Below, in pieces: positions 22,891 through 32,570 of a stretch of 64,000 nucleotides of DNA. The position numbers and the translations under genes were made by a program. Position 1 is the first letter of the stretch. Each line of letters begins with the position of its first letter. Source of the stretch: Amoebophrya sp. A120. Lineage: Eukaryota > Sar > Dinophyceae > Syndiniales > Amoebophryaceae. The notes under the pieces are model-generated. The model was not told where the DNA came from, searched no databases, and saw nothing but the letters and a program-made list of their open reading frames with translations. The stretch is taken from the NCBI GenBank assembly GCA_905178155.1, contig CAJINV010000006.1, positions 2,107,600 through 2,171,599 of the forward strand, read 5' to 3'.

Positions 22891-24520
22891 AATCTTTGCT
22901 CCGAATTCGCCGGCAGAGCGAGCCGGTGGGCGCGCATCTTCGTGCACAGTGGCCCCCCGGTCAAGGTGGTGCCAGGGGGCGAGAGCCGCCGGAGAGCGGC
23001 CGGCCCCATCCGCCGCGCCCGCCGCGGGGCGGCACGCAATTCAGCGGCGCCGAGCGGGAAGGGCGCGACGCCGGTACTTAAGCCCTGTCGCAGGCCGTCG
23101 GGCCCTTTCGCGCCCTCTGGTTAGCAGCGCACGAAACCCAGCGCCCGGGCTGCGTATTTGGGGCGTCCGACCACCGCGCAGGGCGAGGGAGCGGCAGCGG
23201 CTGCAGCACGCACATGACCGCCCGGGCAAGTAGGGGGGCCCCGCAGCAAATCGGGAAGCGCCACGCCCGTGCGTGTGGCGCGCGGCAGCTGGCGCCCTAG
23301 TGGCGCCAAGGATGCCGCAGGAACGAAGTGCCTGGGACGGATGGAGAAAGCCACGCCCGGCGGTGGGGGCGGCGGCACAGACCTACTCGGCCCGCAGAGG
23401 TGAGCGCGCCGCCGTCGCGGCCCCAAGCTTGCTAGCAAGCGAGGGCAGGCGACCGCGGGGCGCCTCTAACCGGCTTGGCTTGTGCTGTGCCCAAAGCCCA
23501 GTAGAGCGCCAAAGCCCAGCAAATATGGAGGCCGCGGGCGTTGTGCCTTCAGCTGTTGCCTGGTTTGTCATGCGACTGAAAGGGCCCCCGGCTTGGCGGC
23601 AGGCAGCCGGCGGCCTGTTCGGGGCGGGGCCCTAGGGCACCAGGGGCGGGGCCGGGCGAATGTTTCGAGAAAAGTAAGGGAGGGGGCCCGGTGGACAGGT
23701 GTCGCGCCCGCAAGTCTTCCGGGTGGCAACCCCATCCACCGGGGGGAGAGCGCCAGGCTTTGTCGGCGTGCTTGGGCGGCGCCGGCCCGCGCGGCCGATG
23801 GACCGCCGGCCGGCCCGGGCCGGCGCGTGGGTGCGAGTCGAGTTCAGCTACGCGCGGCCGGCAAAAGGTCCAAAGATAGAAGCGGAGCGCTCGCCCATGG
23901 ATACCTTTGCGCTCGTTGTCTGCGCCAGCAGGGCGATGGGCTTCGATCGCGTAGCCACGAGAGCCGGGCCCGCCGGCGCTGTCCCGCCCCCCCCTTCCTG
24001 GGTTGAGGGGAGGAGCACGCCCCCGGGGGGTTTGGCCCTTTGGGTGGGCTTGTTTCCGCCGCCGGGCGGCTTCGTGTTCGCCTCGTTTGCCACCCCGACC
24101 CCCCCGGGGGGCGCCCGGTTGGCCCCCAAGCTTCCCAGCGCCTGGGGCCGCCTTCGCCTTGGGGCCCTCCCCATGGAGGGCCGCGGGGTCTTCGCCTGGC
24201 TTCTAGCGTCTTTGCCTCGCCGGCTCCGGCCTCCCGCGCAGCCTGCGGCCGGCGGGGCGAGTGTGTGTGGCCGTGCCCCGGCTGGCCCCACCCGGCAGTC
24301 GAGGTTGGCTATTGGTTGTGCTGGCTCGCTGGGCCATTGTGTCGCTCGTTGGTTGGTTTAAATGGCCCTCGTCGGACGGTCGGGGCGCGGGCCATGCTGC
24401 CCTGTAGCCGCCCGTAGGACCGGCTCCCCCGCCCGGTTGTTGTTATCCGCCGCTGCACGGGCCCTCGCGGGCAGCGCGGGCCTGCAGGCCCAGTCCCAGC
24501 GTCCGTTCGCGCACGTCATC
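22890..24520. other. GC-rich island upstream of gene 4
   Basis: Same character as the islands before genes 2, 3 and 6: very high GC, long ORFs in all frames, no TIRs. Ends about 0.3 kb before the gene 4 ATG. Confidence 0.75.
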
Positions 24521-24813
24521 TGTGACTTTCGTTCGCCACCGTCTGGTCAATGTTGTGTGTGTGTCCCGTCTGTGTGTTCGCAATTTTCTGAGAGGTCCAG
24601 ACGCCGCAAAAGTAAAAAGAGTGGCGCCGAGCATTAACACGTATGCGCTGCATGCACTCTGCCGCGATGTAGTTCCTCTTGTGTGTAGATGTAGTGGCGT
24701 CGTGTTGGCAGTGATTGTTGTTGATCGGTGACGCGACCCGTCTTCTTGCCTGTCCCTTCTTCCGGAGGACGGAGCTGCTCATCAATCTCATTCCACCATC
24801 AGCAATCACTCAC

Positions 24814-27800
24814 CATGGGTTGCAATCAGTCCGCGACCGCTTCCCCTGACGGTCCCCAGGCCGCGTCCCCCGGCTCCAACAAAACCAGTCCGACCGGAGA
24901 GAACAACCAGAGCCCCAATTCCAGTCGTGGCCCAAACAGCCCGGACTCCACCAGAGCAGGCAGTTCGTACCGTCGGAAAGTGAATGCGAGTAGTACAACA
25001 GGCGAACTCCAACTACAACAGCAGAACAAAAGTCCACGAAGCGCCGCAAACACACAAAATGCCCAGTCCCCACAGAACCGTTCGCAACAGCTGAAAGAGC
25101 GAAGAAATTTGGTGTTGCACCAAGCAACATTAAACAACCCCGTCGCCCCGCCACCCGCCCCTCCCACCCCGCCAAACACAGGGCTGCCGGCTTTCTCACA
25201 AATCAACAAAACCAGTCCGAATAGAGGGCCGGCGGCAGGAGGTGGCGCAGTTTCCGGGTTTAACACAACAAGCACTACTGGCGGCGCAGCTACCAGCTCC
25301 TCAAATTTTCCCAACACATCCCCGACCTCAGCTGGTGCGCCCGCTACGCCGCAGTATAATGTGAACTACATGGTGAATACGCCGCCTATCTCGCCAACGA
25401 GTGCGGCGAGCAGAAGAACGCCAACGGGAGGCGGAGGCCCAAGCGGACCAGCCTCTGGCGGACTGCTGCTTGGTGGCAGGATATCTCAAGAAAAAAGTGT
25501 TACAGTTACACACTGTGTTGCAGGCTAAGCAAGACAGACAATCTTTGTCATGCCGGATATGCATAGGAGCCTCGTTTCATATGTGTTTTCTCGTAGGATC
25601 TCTGCATTACAAGTCTTCTCTTTCATGCAAAGAAATTTGTGTTGCTGCCTGAATTCACTACAAATGTGTAACTGTAACACTTTCTTCGTGGGATACAGGA
25701 CTTCCAACAGCATCCCAAGTCTAAACCCCAACGCACATCAGCAACAGCAAGCGCATCAACAGCATAATTTGTTCGGGCAGCAACAAGGAGTTGCAGCTCC
25801 TGGTGGTCAACAAATCTTAAATCAGCAAAATAACAACTATAACTCTTCCCTCAGCGGCACGGCGAATTTCGGTCTTCTACAGCAGTACCTCGAGCCGTTG
25901 ACAGAGTTGGAATTTCACGACTCGGATCCAGAAGAGCTGAACGGGCACTTCAGCTCACCCAGCAACTCTCCCACACAGAAGTTGAACGAACGAAGGGCGG
26001 GGTTGGGCGGCGTGTCAACGATCAACATCTCCGTCCCGCCGACACCGACGAGCGTCAGTCACATGGGTATACGCATTGCAAATGTATCGAAATCGTACGT
26101 GTGCGTCGAGTATATCTGCATGACAAACTTTTTCAAGAAAAAATGTTCAGTTGGTCATGCATATTCTGGTGGGAAAACAGATCTGTCGTGCAAGATTGCG
26201 ATGAGTAAGAATACTTTTGCAATGCATAGAAGAGTAGCAGCAGGCCGACGGTGAATTTTGGCCCGGCGACGCCGACCATGGGTGGCGGAAACAATCCCAC
26301 CTCGTTATCCTGAGGAAAAGCGTCCCCACCCCAAAGTTGTCATGCAAATCTGCATGCTCAAAATGTTTCTCATGCGGAGCACCATGACAAGCATGATTTG
26401 ATGTTAGTCGTGTTTTCTCATTTGTAATGCTCCAATCAGCATAATAGACTAGATCTGTGATCATGCCGCTGAACAAGCTAAACAGGATTTTTACACTACG
26501 AGGCCAAATTTGTCATGCGCAGCAACCAAATCTGGCTGATTTGTCTAGCAGATTTCCCATCTTGACTTATACGGCGGGGACGTTTTTGCTCAGGATACTC
26601 GTCCTCTACCGCACCTACGCCGACCCACGTATGAAAGCCTCAGAATGGAAATCCTCAAAGTGGAAATAATTTGTGATGCATGAAATGCAAGGCAAAAAAG
26701 ACTGCATTGCGGAGGACACAATGGAGGCCGACTATTGTCCTGCTAGGGGTGAAGAATTGGGCTGCTGATTAGCACGACAGAAGGGCACCCCTTTGCCTAA
26801 CTAGCATGACAGACACGTTTTGAGTACCCGGGAAATTTGTCATGCGCCGGCTACAAATGGCACTTCAACTGGAGTCGATTTTTTGCATTACAGATTATTT
26901 CCACTTTGAGGATTTCCAACCTGAGGCTTTCATACCACGCCTCCTCGAGCAGCACCGGCGGCGGCTTTTATCTGCAATCCCCGAAACACAGACGGATCTC
27001 TGACAGCATCAACAGAAACGTGCCGCTGTTCTGCTACAAGATTGCGCATAAGAAGGAGCTATCAACTGCAAAAATGTCTGGGTCTGGAAGATTGCCAGGC
27101 TTGTCATGCATATTCTGCATGACCCATGATGTCTGTGATGCATGACCTAGCATAAGCATCGCAGATTTCTTTTAGGGGGTTTCCTTATGCCTAACCCGCA
27201 TGAGAAATGCCCTCTCCGTGTGGGCTCCTCTTGCTGGTCACGCAATACAGATTCTTTTGGAATCCAGAGACAGCATCACAAGTTTTTACCACCTTCCAGA
27301 CCCAGACACTTTTGCATTTGATAGGAGCAGAACCAACCATCCGGGACTACAGGTACTTCTAGGGGCAACAGAAGGATAAGGAAATTGATCGCGGAAAACA
27401 TTGATGTGAAGCTGGGGAACATGATCGGGAAAGGCTCCCACGGCACGGTCTACGAGGCAAGGCGGGAGGATACGGGGCAGATCATTGCCTGCAAAATCAC
27501 CCCGGTCGACCATCCAGAAGCGCTGAAGGCGATGATATGCATTGCAAAAGATTCGTACTAAGTACAAATCACATTACAAATTAGCTCAGCATGACAAAGG
27601 GAATTTGTAATGCTGTATGAGCTCAGTAAAAAGATTTGTCATGCATATCTGGAATTAGTACGAGTGCGATTCTTTTGCAATGCATAGATGAAAAAGGAAG
27701 TGGACTTGCTACAGCGGTTGAACCACCTATCCAGTGCAAATATGTCTGGGTCTGGAACCTTGTGATGCTAAAATCTTACTGATGGGCGCACTGCAACGGG

Positions 27801-30800
27801 CAGCCAAGCATGACAAATCTCTCGGCTGGTGCTATTGTGTTTCGTTTTCCGCATGACAAGCTGCGTTTTTGCATGACTGACAGGAAGCCTGTTGCCTGCT
27901 TATGCATCACAGATTTATGAGTCATGCCAGACAAGCATGACAAACTCGCACTCTTCCAGACCCAGACATATTTGCATTTGATACGACCCAAACTGCATCA
28001 ACTTCCTCGGAACGCGGGTGGTTTTCACGTATGGAAGCGTCAGGTTTGAAATCGTCAAAGTTGAAATAATTTGCAATGCATAAAATGCGACACAGAAAGT
28101 GACTCTATTGCAGAGGACCCACGGGAGGCAGATTATAGTCCTGGTAAGGGTCAAAAGTTGAACTGCCAACTAGCATGACAGAGGGCAGCTCTTTTGCCCT
28201 AAACCGCATGACAGACTCGCTTCCAGGACCGGGAAAATTTGTCATGCACCGACTACAAACTGTAGGTCTAACTGGTATGCGTTTTGTGCATGACAAACTA
28301 TTTCAACTTTGACGATTTCAAACCTGACACATCCATATCACGGACAACGAAAATAATGGCTCACCATCTTCTCACGGACAGAAGTTTATCCACACATATT
28401 TGGAGTTCATTCCCGGCGGCACGATCTCGGATTTGGTCCAGACGTTTGGCTATGGAATGCAAAAGTATCGTATTGGTAGTGGTACTGCAATCATGGATTA
28501 CAAATCTTTTTCGTGAGGTGAATCAGCATTACAAATTTTAATTTTATTTCTCATGCTATAGAAATAGAAATTTGTAATGCATTTTTTATACGAGTGCGAG
28601 ACTTTTGCAATGCATATTGGCCGGATCGAGGACAAGTTTTTGCTCCGTTCCTTGACCTACCAGGTGACTTTGGGGCTGCAGTACTTGCACAAGAAGGGGG
28701 TCGTCCATCGGGATCTGAAGGGATCGAACGTGCTGCTAACCGTGTATGAATTGCAACCGTAGCGTACTCCTGCTACTCGTATAAATGCATTACAAATTTC
28801 GATTTCCTCAGCACGAGAAAGAAAATTTGCAATGCTGATTTACCTTAAGAAAAAGATTTGTAATGCATGACTGCAAAAATACGAGCACGATACCGATACT
28901 TTTGCACAGGATACCGTGTCCGGCGAAGCGATTCTGTCCGACATGGGGATATGGAGGCGTCAGGTTTGAAATCGTCAAAGTTGAAATTACTATCTATTAT
29001 ATTCATGCGAAAAAAGAGGTCTACAGAGGGTCGACGGGAGGTGGCCGAGAGGTCAAAAAGAGGCCACAAGAGGTCAAAAAGAGGTCGACAGAGGTGGAGA
29101 GGTGGCGCGGGAGGTCATTCGAGAGGGTGGCCGAGAGGGGGCGCGGGTATAGCCGGCCGAACCGTTCACCCGAAAGCCGCGCCTATAGGGACCAGAGGGG
29201 GCTGAGAGGGTCCCGAGAGGGTAAGCGATAGGGGGATAGGGGTGCCGAGAGGTTGTGCGAATAAGGGCGAACCTCTCGCGCACCCTCTGGGCCACCTCTC
29301 GGCCACCTCTGTAGACCTCTACCGGCGAGTATAGCCGGACTATTAGCAACACCTCTCGGGAGAGGTCAAGAAGAGGGCTTGCGAAAGGGTAAAAAAGACC
29401 CGAAGCCGCCCGGCACGCGGCCGATTTTGTTGGGACTGTTTCATGGCGCAGGCCCACACCTCTTGCGCTACCCTCTCGCGCACCCTCTCGCGCACCCCCT
29501 CGCGCCACCCTCTCGCGCTAACCGCTCGCGCCAACAGTTTCCGCCGGGAAGCCAGTTGGGAGGGCGGGGGCGGGTGTGTATGTGATCAACAGAGGGCAGC
29601 GCGGTCCCAGTTCTGCTTCGGCACCTATGCCGAGGCGGCTTCTCTTCGCCCCCGAGCTTCGTTGCAGCTGCTCCCTGCGCATAGCGCCTGAAGGCGCGGG
29701 AAGTGCGCAGGAGGCCCTGCGGGTTGACATAGCGCAAACCGGCGCCAGTACTTCCTTCGACCTATCACGCTGTCCGTAAACTAAAGCCCTGTCGCTGCGG
29801 CCCGATCCGCAAATAGTCCTGCCCCGCCCCAACAGCCTTGCGCCCCGGCGTCAGCCGGGGCATGGCTGGTAGTTTGTCATGCATAAAATGCAGCCCTCAG
29901 AGTACCTGTCTTGCAGAGTAGGCAAGTGTGGCAGATTGCAAGCCTGTTGAGGAGAAGAAACTGAGCAGCTAAAGTAGCACGACACAAGGCGTCTTTCTTA
30001 CCCAAACAGCATGACAAACTGGGTTTCGGCTCTACCCAAATTTGTCATGCGCCACTTAGAAACTGGGTCACTACTTTTATCCATTTTATGCATTACAAGT
30101 TATTTCAACTTTGACGATTTCAATCCTGACGCTTCCATAGGGGACGGCGTTTATCGCGGTATCACAGTGCACAAGAACTCCCCGTCGTCCCCCTCATTTG
30201 TACTCATATCGTATGGACAGCAATACGAACACCACACCAGGTGGACGCTATGCATGACAAGTTCATAGCCTGAGTGTAGTGAGGTTCAGTAGTGTTCCCA
30301 AATTTGTGATGCAGACAGCGCCACAGACTAGCAACTGGATTTGACATTTTCGCATGACAAATGACCATGAGGGGGACGCAGAGCAGTTGTGCACTTTCAT
30401 ACGCGGGGAGCAAAAACGCAAATTTCTATGCGGGAGCGACTTTGTCCGCATTTCAGGGAAATGGGCGGGGTGGGAACAATAAACGGAACTCGCTGACCAT
30501 ACCCGGAAGTGGTCAACATTCGCAGCAAGACAAAGACCAATTGGAGGAAACCATGCAGAATTTACTAAACGAGACCACCAACCAACTAGGGCAGTCCGCC
30601 ACGATACTGATGCAAACCATGTGCGGCTCCATTCCCTGGATGGCTCCTGAAGTGTTAACCGGAAACAACACCGGTCAGAGCAATGCTGCTTCGGGCTACA
30701 AGAAAACCGCAGATATTTGGTCTCTAGGGGGCTTAATCATCGAGATGGCCTCCGGATCGCCGCCCTGGAGTGAGAAGAAATTCGACAACCCGATAGCGCT

Positions 30801-31110
30801 GATGATGGCGCTCAGTATGGGCAAGGGGATACCAGGATTGCCGGAAGACAACAGCGCGCTCGGGGAATTCCACTTCAACAGCGAGAGTTTTTTCGAGGAC
30901 GAAGAGGATGAAGAAGAGTATCACGGTGCAACCGGTGGTGACGCAGCCACCATATCTCCGGGCGCAAAGTTCCTCCAGGACTGCTTCCACCGAGATGCGG
31001 CCTTGCGCCCAAGCTGCACCGAACTGCTAGACTATGACTTCATCCGAGATATGCGAGATCTGCACTACAGACCTGTTTTGATCACTTCGCCGTTAAATGT
31101 AGATCTTTGA
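24814..31110 (+). CDS. Gene 4: MAP3K-like (STE group) protein kinase with N-terminal lipidation motif
   Basis: About 840 residues in 13 exons. The start caccATGGGT gives MGCNQSA: Gly2/Cys3 fit N-myristoylation plus palmitoylation, so membrane attachment is likely. A long N/Q/S/P low-complexity region follows (to about 26940), then a kinase domain in canonical order: glycine loop GKGSHGTVYEAR, lysine in IACKI, alpha-C Glu in MKKEVDLLQRL, LNHPNCINFLGT, hinge TYLEFIPGGTISDL, catalytic loop HRDLKGSN, metal-binding motif SDMG (Phe of DFG replaced by Met), GSIPWMAPEVL, ADIWSLGGLIIEM and LRPSCTELL. HRDLKGSN, PGGTISDL and GSIPWMAPEV are typical of MEKK/NPK1-type MAPKK kinases, which phosphorylate MAPK kinases. 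Between SDMG and GSIPW lie about 80 residues (usually about 20), and an acidic insert (EDEEDEEEY) lies in the C-lobe. All catalytic residues are present, so activity is expected. Nine introners fall between the glycine loop and the APE motif. Confidence 0.88.
25482..25695. mobile_element. Introner, family D
   Basis: agtgttacagttacacactg and gtgtaactgtaacac then gggata. Perfect duplication cagga (25477-25481, 25696-25700). Confidence 0.94.
26068..26228. mobile_element. Introner, family B
   Basis: acgcattgcaaatgtatcg and aatacttttgcaatgcata. No clear duplication (atggg/gaaga). Joining directly at the element ends gives HMGKSSSRPTVN in frame. Confidence 0.8.
26306..26597. mobile_element. Introner, family C
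   Basis: tatcctgaggaaaagcgtcc and ggcggggacgtttttgctca then ggata. Perfect duplication ctcgt (26301-26305, 26598-26602). Confidence 0.93.
26630..26934. mobile_element. Introner, family E'
   Basis: cctcagaatggaaatcctca and gaggatttccaacctgaggc. Perfect duplication ccacg (26625-26629, 26935-26939). Leaves a 27-base exon before it. Confidence 0.93.
27060..27323. mobile_element. Introner, family A
   Basis: tgtctgggtctggaaga and cttccagacccagaca. Perfect duplication ggagc (27055-27059, 27324-27328). Confidence 0.94.
27536..27686. mobile_element. Introner, family B
   Basis: tatgcattgcaaaagattcg and cgattcttttgcaatgcata. Perfect duplication gatga (27531-27535, 27687-27691). Falls just before the alpha-C helix of the kinase. 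Confidence 0.94.
27728..27983. mobile_element. Introner, family A
   Basis: tatgtctgggtctggaac and cttccagacccagacata. Duplication ccacc/cgacc. Excision restores LNHPNCINFLG. Confidence 0.93.
28030..28337. mobile_element. Introner, family E
   Basis: gcgtcaggtttgaaatcgtc and gacgatttcaaacctgac. Perfect duplication tcacg (28025-28029, 28338-28342). Confidence 0.94.
28451..28616. mobile_element. Introner, family B
   Basis: tatggaatgcaaaagtatcg and gcgagacttttgcaatgca. Perfect duplication ttggc (28446-28450, 28617-28621). Confidence 0.93.
28745..28913. mobile_element. Introner, family B
   Basis: tatgaattgcaaccgtagcg and cgatacttttgcacagg then ata. Perfect duplication ccgtg (28740-28744, 28914-28918). 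Lies between HRDLKGSN and SDMG. Confidence 0.92.
28950..30139. mobile_element. Composite introner: family E carrying a GC-rich insert
   Basis: Outer family E ends (gcgtcaggtttgaaatcgtc; gacgatttcaatcctgacgc) lie 1190 bases apart instead of about 310, because of the insert at 28993-29870. Perfect outer duplication gggga (28945-28949, 30140-30144). Excision joins SDMG to TAFIAG in frame. Confidence 0.9.
28993..29870. mobile_element. GC-rich nested insert, copy 2
   Basis: Begins tctattatattcatgcg and ends ggggcatggctggt, the same ends as the insert at 16468-17309 although the host introner is family E here and B there. Shares cgagtatagccggactatta, the gaggtcgacagaggt-type left half and the ccctctcgcgc right half. 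tacta precedes the left end; no duplicate is obvious at the right end. Confidence 0.8.
30160..30401. mobile_element. Introner, family H
   Basis: Left cagtgcacaa with gtccccctcat, right atgagggggac with ttgtgcact. Perfect duplication cgcgg (30155-30159, 30402-30406). Second copy of the family at 534-754. A 15-base exon separates it from the composite before it. Confidence 0.92.
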
Positions 31111-32570
31111 CGCTTGATCAAGAACATGAGGGAATAAATAAGTAACGCGCTCGCATTACTCGCCCGAGAAGGTCAAGGTTCCTTTTGAAGTAAGTAAGTA
31201 CGTAGATCTTTCCGGACAGCTTCTAATATCCTGAGCTGGCTATTAAAAGTTTAAGTTTTACTTGAGAACACTAGAAGCACATAGATCCTCACAACAAGTT
31301 CTTCGCAAATGATATATGATAATGAACGTCTGCACCAGCTTCAGCTTGTCGCTTTTATGGTACCAGCTCGTTCTTGGAATGAAATATGCGAATAGCGAAT
31401 GCAAAAATGAAGTCGCTACAGCAAAAAACAAATTAAAAACGCGATCGGGATGATGAATTGAAGGATCGAGGTCTACTCGTCGATCTCCACCGAGGATGGG
31501 AGGAGCTACTTCATACTTCACGTGTGGTCCTCTTCCTCTGCTGTGGCAAAAATCCGTGAAATAAATCTTCTACATCGTGGTCTTTTGTTTTCCAACGTGA
31601 TTGAGGGGTCGAAAACATGATAAAGAGCCGAGATATAGAAGTTCTACTTTGGTCCGTCTTAGAAGAAGTACAGGGGATGATGATCTTCTATCTACGGAGA
31701 TGAGTAGAGGTTGATCTGAAGCGGAAAATTAAATCCACGTACTAGCAGTCTGTGTAGTTGACGAAAATGAATTTAAAAGTCTTGCTCTTCAAGTACTCTT
31801 CGCGAAAATTAGGTCGAGGAACTGCAGACTTGGATCTTGAGTTCAATTTCGAAGGGGTCCTTGATTAGAGGTAAAAGTAGAGTAAAAAAACACACCGTAC
31901 TCAGAATCAGCAGCACGCAACATCGGGGCTTTAGTTGCATTTCGTGACAAAGAACAAGGATATCTTCGATAACTTGAACTTATTCAGCTGGTTCTTTCTG
32001 AGGGCAGTTCATCTCTAGTAATGCTAATACGGGACGACGACATGACGGATTTCACAAAGCGATAAGGACCTCCTGGTGTATGATTTATTAGAAAGCGACT
32101 AATTTTTTATGCAAGCAGTTGACGACGCAAAGAGACTCATTCTTGTCTCCTCGATACGGGAAACTACTCCTGCCAAAATGTTGATGCGCGACAACTATTT
32201 CCCCTAGAGGAAGAAGCCCCTAGCTTTTTTTTTCCCTACGTAAGAGTCTTCGAGGACACGACCGGCCTTCCGGGGAGACGAGGAAAAAGAGCGCCTGATA
32301 TATTGTTTCACACAAGTTGAAAAGTCTTAGTCGCACATAATTGCTGAATTAGTGAAGTACACCAAATCTTCTAGAACCGCAGAAGGGGGACGAGCTTCTA
32401 GCGTGCTACGGGACAACGAGTTACTTTAGAATACAGATTAGGTTCTTTACATACTTTTTCAACATATTACTTTCTATCCTTTACCTTGAGTTGTTGTCTG
32501 ATCTCATACACAACTCTCCTTTCTGTTTCTACACTACCCTCACACCACCACCGCTTATATCCTACACAAG
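31111..32570. other. Intergenic between genes 4 and 5; no GC island
   Basis: 1.46 kb of moderately AT-rich sequence with only short ORFs. Unlike the spacers before genes 2, 3, 4 and 6 it holds no GC-rich island. A pyrimidine-rich stretch (about 32440-32560) directly precedes the gene 5 ATG. Confidence 0.55.

Noticed and set aside
22804-24417. ORFs of up to 220 codons in the third GC island
   Set aside because: All frames open; no similarity to known domains.
25550-25690. Coding start at 25550 for the kinase
   Set aside because: It lies inside a family D introner; the true N-terminus is MGCNQS at 24814.
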